From positions 372,001 through 436,000 of the forward strand of contig JAHLKI010000010.1 of the NCBI GenBank assembly GCA_025602905.1: DNA of 64,000 nt. The letters are read 5' to 3'. This document shows, piece by piece, positions 27,282 to 36,134 of this stretch (its first letter is position 1; every line of letters begins with the position of its first letter). The translations under genes and the position numbers were made by a program. A model generated the notes under the pieces. It was not told the DNA's origin, did no database searches, and saw nothing but the letters and a program-made list of their open reading frames with translations. Source of the stretch: Phlyctochytrium arcticum (Eukaryota; Chytridiomycota; Chytridiomycetes; Chytridiales; Chytridiaceae).

Positions 27282-28415
27282 CTAACTATCCTTACAATAA
27301 GCACCGCTCTCCTTCTTATCGTGATGCATATTCCTACTAAAGAATTTGATTGCGTTTTGGCTGAGTCGATCCTTGCGAATCATAGTAGCGTGCGTTCGGC
27401 GAAGGTTCAAGGGACGATACAACTTTGCGTCTCCTTTCAGCACATTCTTCAAAGACGCTTCAACTCGTCCTCCATATCCATCGAAGGCGTTCTTCTCGTC
27501 TTTTTCACCATAGGCCTTCCCGTTTACATCGTAAAAAACGTATTCCTTCACTGCGCGAAACCTTTTCACAAATCGGGTTAGTACCTCACCAGCATACTGA
27601 GGATCAAGAAACGTATTCTTCAATTCTTCATAAGGAGGGGTAGCAAGATGTTGCAGAAAAGGGTGTCGGAGGTCATCGTCAGCCTGACTTGCAGTACTGT
27701 CAATGGTATCCATGTCAGACGATCCACTAGCATTCGTATTCTTGGTAATTGCAGATCGGTCTACCTTTCTAGTATTCCAAAGAATGGAACAGTTGTCGAA
27801 ATCGTCATAGATGAGAATATTGTCCTTTGCCCAATTGATATTCGGATACTTGAAATTTTTCAAAGTGGCCAAGTTGAGTCGCACATTGTAGAAGAGACAA
27901 GCCAGAATACCAATGACGCATTCTTGAAGATAGAAGATTTGCTTTGAATTGGCAACCGTGCAATTGTAAACCTCGAGTGCGACTTCTTCATAGTTTGCCT
28001 TGATTTTTTCACAGTCGTTGATCCAAGTTTTGCTTAGTGCTTCTACGTTAGGGTCTACGTCATTGCGACCCTCCTGAATGCGCTTCTCGATTTCGCGGGC
28101 CATGGCGTAAATGGGTAGGGAATAGCTCTTTTGCTCATCTTCGTCCATCTCATAGAGCTCCTTTTCTCTCCCAACTCTGATTGCACGACCAACAAGCCGA
28201 AGATAATCTTTCAAGGTGCTATCGCTGGGCTTATTTCCTTTCTTTGTTTTTCCAAGTAATGCTTGTTCAATGATAGAGTTGACCCGACTGAGATCCAAGA
28301 GACACTCCCAAGTATCAAACATGCCCCGAGTTTGAAAGTCTTGAATAGTTTTCAGTTCATTCTTGTTCTTGAAAATAACACTAAGATTGGCAGTTTTGAG
28401 AGGGCAGAGAGTCAT
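27282..28415 (-). CDS. Tyrosine recombinase/integrase
   Basis: The 377-residue protein has a helical N-terminal domain and a C-terminal catalytic domain. The first Arg lies in YNVRLNLATLKNF, the box II Arg in LNLRRTHATMI, and a His...Tyr end in MHHDKKESGAYC. Spacing fits the R...LRR...H...Y pattern of phage-type tyrosine recombinases, with the His before box II replaced by Asn. Between about residues 225 and 260 there is a Ser/Asp-rich insertion. It starts 99 bp before the next leftward ORF and has no frame breaks. It would make a second integration or resolution enzyme beside the DDE integrase. Confidence 0.78.
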   Translation of the reverse strand: MTLCPLKTANLSVIFKNKNELKTIQDFQTRGMFDTWECLLDLSRVNSIIEQALLGKTKKGNKPSDSTLKDYLRLVGRAIRVGREKELYEMDEDEQKSYSLPIYAMAREIEKRIQEGRNDVDPNVEALSKTWINDCEKIKANYEEVALEVYNCTVANSKQIFYLQECVIGILACLFYNVRLNLATLKNFKYPNINWAKDNILIYDDFDNCSILWNTRKVDRSAITKNTNASGSSDMDTIDSTASQADDDLRHPFLQHLATPPYEELKNTFLDPQYAGEVLTRFVKRFRAVKEYVFYDVNGKAYGEKDEKNAFDGYGGRVEASLKNVLKGDAKLYRPLNLRRTHATMIRKDRLSQNAIKFFSRNMHHDKKESGAYCKDS

Positions 28416-28608
28416 TGTCGATGTTTTTGGTTTGGATATTACTATTAGGTACCTTATATTGTAGCTGAGGAAAAAGTTTGGACTTGCCCAAAAATCGGCG
28501 GGTTTATATAAATAATAATCCTATCGATAGGATGTTTCTACTGATTGAAATATGAGTGAATCTCACATAGTCCATGTTGAAACTACGAATACTTAAATTT
28601 TCACCATA

Positions 28609-30378
28609 TTAAAGACGACTTGAAGTTTGCTTGAATTTCTTATCATAGGAAAGTTTCTCTGGTGCCTGACGTTTGCGTCCTGAGCGTCTCGGCGGAGCTT
28701 CATCCATAATTGGCACATTAGTAACAGGGGACGTACGTGTTGTTGAGTTGCGACTTAAAGTCTGTTGAAAGTTCTCATCGTATGACAGTCTGTCAGGTGC
28801 TTGGCTTTGCCGTGAGCTGCGTCTAAGATTCTCATTGAGGTTAGGCAAATCTGTTACGGGGGATTTTCGATTTGTTGGATTCTCCCCAAATATTCCTGCT
28901 CGAATGTTTCGCTCAGTTGGTGTCGTGGTCACGGGACTTGGACGCTGTAATAAAGGGGAATTCCTCGTTGATGCAGACCGAGGTGAGTTGTTTCTAGGCG
29001 GCGAAGTAACTCCAACATCTATTACTGGACTTGAACGCTGCGAACGCTGCTGCGACTTAGGTGAACTCCAGGGACTCGTATTCATTGGGCTACCACCAAC
29101 ACCTGATACAGGAACTTCATCAAGCATTCCAGGAGATGGATACTTGATTGGAGAGGTTCTTGGAATAGGTGGTACTTCAGGATAGATTTTTTCCGGCTTT
29201 ACTTGACCAAAGATCTGCTCTCGTAGACCAGAATACGGTACGTTTCCAAAGTTAGGCACGTTTGGGGATATATTCTTTGTATCAATTGGATATGGTTTAT
29301 TTGTTAATCGAGGCGCAACCTGTGTACCTCTCGATTCGACTTCTGTTACCCTTTTCAAATTTTGCAACAGACTAATCATATTTGCGGTTTCCTTTAACGC
29401 AACAGGGGAAACATCTTTCACAGCCTTCAATGTTCGTATCATGAAATCTGGGGTTGGATGTTCAGGAATACTCTCGGGATTGATACCAATACTCTCTAGA
29501 AGATGTCGGAATACGGTGTACGTCTGCAAAGTCATGGAACCAATCTGCTGATTCTGACTACCAAGTTGATCCCGCAAGATATTGTTGGATGCCTTCAGTT
29601 GATCAAGATAGATTTGGAATTTGACATCATTTGAAAACAGTGCGTCTAGAACATCTCAGTCAATTTCAGTCTCTGTTTGTGTATCTGTTGTTCGCAAATC
29701 TTTGACTGGAATATCATTGACTAATGTTTGCTCTCGATCGAATCCAGGAACGGGTGTACGAGGCACATTTCCTATCGCACCCGTTTCAACTGATTCATTT
29801 TTGAAGGTATCCGTTTGCTGCATGACGCTTCGATTGCCCAAGATGACTTTTTCTGTTGGACCATTGGCTCTTGTTGGTAATTTTGAATCTTCTTTATATA
29901 CAACACCAGGTTTGTCACCCAGACCGTCGTTATTTGTCTGGGCCCGAATATATCCCGGTTGTGAAAACATGTTATAGGTACCGTCGCCGTTGGATTGCGT
30001 TGCTATTGTACGTGACATCGGGATAGCTCGACCGCTGCGTGGGAATAAATTGTTCTTATCTAGTTCGTCAAAGTAATACTGATTGGCTTTCTCTTTTTGA
30101 ACGGCATGCAACGCTTCCACTGCTTCCTTTGACACTCTGGTCACTTTCGGACCAGGTGTCCATGAAGGACTCTCAAGTTGCAATATTTGTTCTTTTTGCT
30201 GTTTGACCGTTCCAATATTGGGCACATAGAACTGCTTGTGGAATCCTCGATCATATGTGTTTTTTGGACCACGTAAACCATTTATGAATGCATATTGTGT
30301 ACCATGAATATTCACAATTGAGTCTTCATTTGCAAATATTCCTTGCCTTGTTCGAGCTGGCAAGAGACCTAACGACAT
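28609..30378 (-). pseudogene. Large disordered viral protein split by an in-frame TGA
   Basis: Two minus-strand frames, 29656-30378 and 28609-29655, are in the same phase with only TGA (29656-29658) between them, so they form one roughly 590-codon gene. The N-terminal part (MSLGLLPARTRQGIFANEDSIV...) is folded-looking. The C-terminal part is Pro/Ser/Arg-rich with repeated RRS(S/G)RxxQAPxxLSYD blocks, two copies about 50 residues apart. ATG 30378 is preferred because it lies 12 bp from the divergent gene at 30391. It may be a virion or DNA-condensing protein; no family is recognised. The TGA is either decay or a readthrough site. Confidence 0.6.
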
Positions 30379-30390
30379 CTCTGTAATAAA

Positions 30391-30720
30391 ATGTATTCTT
30401 ATAATAAGGATACGGAAAAGAAATACATGGTCGGCTTTCTGAATAGAGCGAGGGGGCGATTGAATGGTCTCCTTGTAAGTAAACCAATCAGACAAACCAG
30501 AAACTTACTAAACAATGCGGTGAATATTGCTACGAAGGGGCACAAGCTTCTCACACATGTAAACAGCGGGATTCAAAGCAATGAGCTGTTCCACAATTCA
30601 AAAGTGAAAGACTACTCCAGACAAGGACAGGGACTCGCCGATCTCGGATTGAAGCGGGTCACGGAATATCACAAGGGTACCGACAAGTTTCTCGATCATC
30701 TCGAGAAAGCGCCGATCTGA
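30391..30720 (+). CDS. Small basic viral protein (109 aa)
   Basis: MYSYNKDTEKKYMVGFLN is followed by a basic amphipathic helix region and GLADLGLKRVTEYHKGTDKF. It is divergent from the large disordered gene with 12 bp between ATGs, so a shared promoter is likely. Small basic helical proteins in this position in PLVs are often minor virion components; that is an analogy only. Confidence 0.55.
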   Translation: MYSYNKDTEKKYMVGFLNRARGRLNGLLVSKPIRQTRNLLNNAVNIATKGHKLLTHVNSGIQSNELFHNSKVKDYSRQGQGLADLGLKRVTEYHKGTDKFLDHLEKAPI

Positions 30721-30773
30721 GATACAGGGGAAAATATCTAACTGAAATTGAAAAAAAACGAATATATGATGAA

Positions 30774-31132
30774 AAAAACTAACTAAGAAGTCTTGCTAAG
30801 CTTATTCCTTACACTAGTCCCACTAGCAGATCCACCACGCTTGTTTGTACTACCTACATCTCTACCTACGTTTGTATTCTGCGTTGTGGTGTCATTTAGT
30901 GGCGGATCCCCGGCGGGTGTCTGCTGTCGGCTTTGCTCACGACTATCAACGGGTGTACGTGGTTGACTGCTAGGCTTAAACCGCCTATCAACGCAGTCAA
31001 TCGTGAGGTGTTCTTGGATACTTCATCGGATATAATAACTCTATCGTTCTTTTTCCACCACCACAAAAGCGAATCCTCTATGTTTGTGCCGTCCAGAGTA
31101 GATGAATATAAAATATGTACAATTTCACTCAA
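30774..31132 (-). pseudogene. Possible frameshifted Ser/Thr/Arg-rich ORF
   Basis: A frame starting MSEIVHILYSSTLDGTN at 31132 runs through WWWKKNDRVIISDEV. In the next phase a frame without an ATG runs from about 31015 to a stop near 30786 (SSQPRTPVDSREQSRQQTP ... SVRNKLSKTS), with the Gln/Thr/Pro-rich style of the neighbouring viral protein. A one-base frameshift near 31000 would join them. Weak evidence. Confidence 0.3.
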
Positions 31133-31182
31133 CCCCTAAAGTCAAAGTATGAGTAAAACGTGATATCAAGTCATGCAAGTGA

Positions 31183-31695
31183 TTACCATACCGGATTAGT
31201 CAAACGTGAGTACATAGAACCTCGACCATCGCGAACCAGAGGCGGTGAAAAAAGAATACCAGGAGCTAAAAGATCAACAAGTTTAAATGCATTGCGGCAG
31301 CGACTCTTAAAGTTTTTTTTGTCTTTGAGTTGAATGAAGGCAAGCATCGTGGTTTTCGTGGCCGCCTTGACATCTTTTTCCACAGCCTTCCAATAGTCGT
31401 CAAAACCATTGAACCCTGGGAAGGTATCCTTTCCCAACATCGCTCCAATTTCGACCAGAAGACGATGAATGAGATATTTGGAGTGGTCCACAGTTGTTTG
31501 ATGAATTATAATAGAAATGCACTTTCTTGCTATGGTGTCGTCGATTACGTCGTTGTCGTTGGTTTGGGGTTTGTAGGGTATTTTTGTTTTCAAACTAGTG
31601 TTGGTAATCTCGTAAATGCCGTCCTTAACTTCGTGCGGAGTTTTGTCTTGGAATCTCACCCACGCCAGGCAAACCCAGAAAAAAGTAGCCATCAT
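31183..31695 (-). CDS. Hypothetical protein (170 aa)
   Basis: The single frame starts MMATFFWVCLAWVRFQDKTP. It contains a helical middle (CISIIIHQTTVDHSKYLIHRLLVEIGAML) and GFDDYWKAVEKDVKAA. No signature is recognised. It lies between the viral block and a host-like secreted gene and could belong to either. Confidence 0.4.
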   Translation of the reverse strand: MMATFFWVCLAWVRFQDKTPHEVKDGIYEITNTSLKTKIPYKPQTNDNDVIDDTIARKCISIIIHQTTVDHSKYLIHRLLVEIGAMLGKDTFPGFNGFDDYWKAVEKDVKAATKTTMLAFIQLKDKKNFKSRCRNAFKLVDLLAPGILFSPPLVRDGRGSMYSRLTNPVW

Positions 31696-31871
31696 GCCAG
31701 CATTATTATTACCGCTCCGGGAGGAGACCTATTGTAGATAGACAGAGGTTGGGGTTATAGACATGCTGATTACAGGGGGGTCCAAATGAATGACGTTTGA
31801 TGCTGACGGAGAAGACAAGAAATTAAATCTTACAAGCGCCTACATACACACTGGTGGCAACGGAAATAAGG

Positions 31872-32330
31872 TCAAACTATATACACAATGATGGCTAGCC
31901 ACAAGCTGAAACTGATCAATAGATGGGACCAACTGGTTCTATTCTTGATTGCAGCAGACTGGGTTCCAGCTCCACAAAGCTTTGGTTTCTCAGAGGCAAC
32001 GCAGTTGTCGAATATCTCTCTGACCTGAGGATGGGTCTTTGGAGTCATCTCGTTTGTACACTGGTTGAATCCGGTGGGATTCACAGCTGGATCGGGGCAT
32101 ACTCGGTTGGGATCCCCGGTCTGAACTTCCATAGGCCAATTGGGAGCAACTTTTTTGATACAAGCTATGAGTCTGTCGGCCTCTGCGTCACAAAAGCACT
32201 TGTTGTCTTGAGAAATCGCATTTCCGCCGGTGCTGCTCCTGCAACCGTTGCCTGCGGTTACATGCTGGATATAGGCGGGAGCAACAATTGCTGCAAGAGT
32301 GCAGAAAACGAGGATGGGTTGGGACAGCAT
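31872..32330 (-). CDS. Probable secreted, GPI-anchored Cys-rich protein
   Basis: From ATG 32330 the product has a signal peptide (MLSQPILVFCTLAAIVAPAY), a central region with about nine cysteines, and a hydrophobic C-terminus (SWSHLLISFSLWLAIIVYIV) ending without a cytoplasmic tail. This is the layout of GPI-anchored fungal surface proteins. The longer frame to 32447 adds an unlikely second hydrophobic start. Base composition is closer to the host genes than to the viral block. Function unknown. Confidence 0.55.
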   Translation of the reverse strand: MLSQPILVFCTLAAIVAPAYIQHVTAGNGCRSSTGGNAISQDNKCFCDAEADRLIACIKKVAPNWPMEVQTGDPNRVCPDPAVNPTGFNQCTNEMTPKTHPQVREIFDNCVASEKPKLCGAGTQSAAIKNRTSWSHLLISFSLWLAIIVYIV

Positions 32331-32779
32331 GGGCAAAGTTGTTGTAAGAAAGGTTTTGCCCGTGTAAGTAAAATGGATGAGGCCAACAGCTACATATATA
32401 CATAAGATGGCGACGCCAACAATTGTGGAATTTGATGCCAAGCACACCGAATTGCGGCCGAAATCTTTCTTGGCACGCCGTAATGTGTCCCGTCAAGGAC
32501 AAAATAGCGGCGCAGCAATTGCCGGACACTGCTGAAACTCCGCTCAAGTAAATAGATGGAATCCCTTGGGAGAAAAATGGTATTACAACGGATGGAAAAA
32601 TTCACTAGACAAAAAGTACCTACATCTATATAAAGAGAACGAGACAAAGGCAAAGAGTACGAGACAAAGAAAGATATGGAGAAAGAGAAAGAGCCTGATA
32701 CGGGAATGAACAGCAGGAGCTAAATTAAAGTGTTCGGTCTACTGTAGGGGCATTGGTCGATAACTCTGCAGCTTGGGCT

Positions 32780-33358
32780 ATGTACGATGAGGCCCCTCAT
32801 GATCACCAAGCCGCCAACGAACACGATCTAATTGTGATTCAGCCCGGCGAGCCACGGTCACCAGAAGCTGCTAAGATTCTCCAGCATCTGCAGTTCAACG
32901 AAGATGATTTGACGCTGATGGAGTTTATGAACCACACGTTGGCTGAGAAGTGGACGACGACTACGAAAGCCAAAGGATTGGAGCTCAAGATAGGTCCGGG
33001 TCTCAAATTTGATCCCTTTCATTCTCATCGATTGACCTTGAATCTGGATTCAGATACAATGAGAATCTCCAATAATGAATTATCCGCAAAGATTCCTGAT
33101 AAGCTCATATTCCATGAACCAATTGATGAAGTCGATAACGAAGTGTCCTTGAAGCTTGGGAGTCGATTAGAAGTGAAAGATGGGAAACTGAATGCGAAAG
33201 ATGCGACTGAATATTTGCAGGGAAGTCAAGCCATAACCGTATATAAAGACCCGCTTGAGGCATTTGAAGCCTCTCTCGTCAAGTTGTCGGTGGATACAAA
33301 CAATCTAACGCAAGAGGGGAACCGGCTTGGTGTGAAGAGTGACGGATTGGGACCTTGA
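32780..33358 (+). CDS. Fiber-shaft-like protein with beta-spiral repeats
   Basis: The ATG at 32780 (MYDEAPHDHQ) opens a frame of 192 codons. After an N-terminal tail there are repeated segments with alternating hydrophobics and a Gly/Pro turn: LELKIGPGLKFD, LTLNLDSDTMRI, VSLKLGSRLEVKDGKL, and near the end LVKLSVDTNNLTQEGNRLGVKSDGL. That spacing is like the triple beta-spiral of adenovirus-type fiber shafts. The protein stops right after a shaft repeat, so a head domain is absent or lost. It would be an attachment fiber of the endogenous virus. A host beta-repeat protein is the alternative. Confidence 0.5.
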   Translation: MYDEAPHDHQAANEHDLIVIQPGEPRSPEAAKILQHLQFNEDDLTLMEFMNHTLAEKWTTTTKAKGLELKIGPGLKFDPFHSHRLTLNLDSDTMRISNNELSAKIPDKLIFHEPIDEVDNEVSLKLGSRLEVKDGKLNAKDATEYLQGSQAITVYKDPLEAFEASLVKLSVDTNNLTQEGNRLGVKSDGLGP

Positions 33359-34800
33359 CGCGGTCTACCAAATGTTTCCCACGTTCAACCTTGTATTATC
33401 AATATACGAAGAAGAAGAAAACGCACTAGAACCGAGAGGAAACTGACGTTCCTTGAGAAAGCTTTACCCGTCTGAAGCAGACAGGGACACATGTCAGCCA
33501 GTTAGAGCATTGGCCGATTCCGCAATGCATTATCGCTTCTGGGGGCCCATGTTAAATCTGCTAAATCATCGTCGGGGCTTTCCTTGCGATCAGGACAATT
33601 TGCCTAATAAAATGTGGTACCAAGCTCTCGGAATAGGCCGATCTTTTCTGTTTAAGAGAGACATTGGACGGGCTACATCGCGCCTTTTCCACAAATGACC
33701 TTTCCTTAGCCGCACACCCCCGTCCCGCTTTCCTATTGCCCATAAACGGCTCATATTTGGGGGTAAAGTTAAAATGTGGATGAGTCAACGCACTGAAGCA
33801 ACCCCAGAATCAACCACTCGGAGGTGTAGAAAGTGTCGGGCGCAGCGGTAAACACGCCAACAAGTAATGTTTTAATAGGTACACGACTATGGCAGACATG
33901 TGTCTATGCGAGTTCATTGGCCACAATGCCATTGCTCTCCTGAAGGGAAATTGCGGCTCTATTGATGAACGACGAAGAATGTACTGCGCACTTAAGAAAT
34001 CCCAACTGCCGTCTTGCCCTGATTGGCTTGCAATAGGACACCCCGTAGAGATGCTCTTAGTCATTAGCTCCATTACACGCGCATTATCATTGGAGAATAA
34101 AACTTGGCAAGATATCAAGAATAACAAAAGGCATTTGGTGGCATTCTGTAGCTGTCTTATGCGGTGATCTTTGCTAGATGCTACCCTTCGTAAGTAAGGG
34201 CTCCAATAAAGAGGTCGTTGCTCCTACTTTTACACATTCCCACACATAATTTTGATTCCAAGATCATTTTTTTTGTTGCATTTGCATTTCGAGCGTTTAG
34301 TCCGTTTTCATGACACATTTTTATGCCCAAAGTTGGAATTTTGATATCCTCGAGCTATCAAAGATTGGTTGCAATAATAATGCAAATGTCAAAACCATCA
34401 TACGCTCAGACCTATGTAGGATGTGATGTTGGCAGAAGTTGATGGTCAAGCCTTTTTTGGACTATTGGGATTACGCAGATAGGCAGGAAAGCCCAGAAGA
34501 GAAACAGAAAGTAGATCAACGTACTGGGCAAAGTAAAGAAACAGTCATCAGGAAAGTGTAGGGTAATCTTTAATGCCAGCAAAAGGCCGATAGAATGACA
34601 ATACGAAGAAATACCGTCTCACGCAATAAAACAGGGAAGAAACATGTTGGACATGTAATCGAAAAGAACAGGGCATGGCGGGACACACCATGAAGAGACG
34701 TGAAGGGGAGGTTGGGAGAAAAGCGAGGTCTGCAAGGATAGCAGGCAGAAAGGCTGAAGGCAGGACAAACTAAACTTAGAATATATAGATACAAAATGTA
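33359..34800. other. Poorly resolved interval; one small ORF at 33889-34167
   Basis: A plus-strand frame of 92 codons (MADMCLCEFIGHNAIALL...) is the only notable ORF. It has no recognised motif and might be an exon or chance. No RNA gene or repeat was seen. Confidence 0.3.
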
Positions 34801-34801
34801 A

Positions 34802-35856
34802 CTATACATGAATAATTTGGGCATTTTCGGGACTTTCGGCTGTTGCGTCTGTCGCCTTCAGATGGCCAACCGGCCATTTTGCAGACACTGCAGTTGATGG
34901 TGCCTCACTTTTTCTCCTTTTCATCTTCGGCGAGGCATCCATTTCTGAAGCGGAAAAGTCTTTGGTGTATGATCCCAGGCTGGACCCGCAAGCTGATAAA
35001 ATAGGGGGAGGAGGGGAGCCGTCAAATGACCCAGCTGTGCCTGGGTTGCAAGGAGGACATGCCAAGGTGCCCCGACTGTCGCCGAGTTAGCGTTATTCTT
35101 TGCATCATGAAGGTATCATGTTCATCAGGAAGAGGCGACAATCACAGCGCAACTGGAAGGTCAAGCCAAGCTTGCATTGAACAAGGAGTTGGGTGGGATA
35201 GCGGGAACGAAAGCATGTGCATAATATTGTACTGAAGATCGATATTAAATGGAAAAAATAATAGGATAATGATACACTAGCGCTGAAGAGAAAAGACGGT
35301 GGCCTGAAGATGAGCAATCTAAGATTGGAGTTCCACCTTCCCTCCTTGAGAGCTTGTTGCCTAACCATCGACCTTGAGTTGCTTCGGGAGTTCATTAATA
35401 CCAGATCTTTCGATAAGTATTCCTGTTGAATGAAAACTACAAACGCTCATATACATACCGGCCCATCTTCGACTAGGACGTCCCTCTTCGGAGCAGGGCT
35501 GATTGGCTGATGCGTCTTTCCGTCTGGGTGGATTTGGGACCAACAGAGAATGTGGGAGGGGCGGATGCCAGATGGTTAACATTTTCAAATTACATCTCGG
35601 AAAATGCGGCTCGCTCGGGGGGTAAGATACGGCTGCGTGCCTTTTAAAGTATGTTTGTTTCTGTGAAGGTTCGCCAAAGGGGTTGTCCTGAACTTTCTGA
35701 AGCAACAGATTTTCATCGCCTGGGAAAATCTCGATCCGAAAGCCGGCGAAAGCCGTAAGGATGGTAATTTGACCCATTGCAGACATATCAACAATGTGAT
35801 GCGACACGCAGCCAATCACGACGCGCTTCAATCTCGCCATACTCCGAACCCACCAG
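34802..35856 (-). CDS. Unidentified multi-exon gene (limits approximate)
   Basis: Minus-strand frames with splice-like junctions suggest one gene. A first exon begins MARLKRVVIGCVSHHIV at about 35856. A GTATGT donor lies near 35458 and a last exon at 34802-35055 (CPPCNPGTAGSFDGSPPPP ... KMKRRKSEAPST) follows a CAG acceptor near 35056. The C-terminus has a nuclear-signal-like KMKRRK. I cannot connect the middle exons with certainty and recognise no family. Confidence 0.3.
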
Positions 35857-36134
35857 CTATATATTATCGGCGAACGACCTTCATGCCAACGACCATGTCC
35901 CAACTCCATCCGCTAAAATACAGATACCTGGCGCAACACTGGAAAGTAAAAGGCAGGTCCCGAAAGCAGTGGACCGTATGCAGACTTCAAAAGTCGAGGC
36001 GCATTCTGTAGTATTTAAACATCAGACGGTGGGTAACCTGAATTCCTTTTACCCCTCCTCTTTCTAACGCTGCACTTATAGAAGTACCCTAAAGCTCTAG
36101 AATAACAGCTGCCAACAACCTACGAGGCAACATC

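Larger units (their letters stand above)
15215..33358. mobile_element. Endogenous Polinton-like virus (outer limits uncertain)
   Basis: An AT-rich block holds the morphogenesis and replication set of a small eukaryotic dsDNA virus: capsid protein, penton-like protein, A32-like ATPase, rve integrase, primase-SF3 helicase and tyrosine recombinase. The sure part is 16.5-30.7 kb. The left limit may be at the palindrome/repeat cluster (15.2 kb) or the hairpins (16.1 kb). The right limit is either near 30.7 kb or past the fiber-like gene at 33.36 kb. I could not match terminal repeats between the two ends. Protein-primed polymerase B and adenoviral-type protease, usual in true Polintons/Mavericks, were not found. 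Confidence 0.85.

Noticed and set aside
23345..29907. 18-mer AATCTTCTTTATATACAA found after the capsid gene and again near 29890
   Set aside because: AT-rich, and the second copy lies inside a coding frame; possibly a shared signal, but two sites are too few to claim one.
15215..33358. CRISPR-like arrays or bacterial operons in the viral block
   Set aside because: The repeats are tandem or inverted without regular spacers, and the genes are of eukaryotic-virus type.
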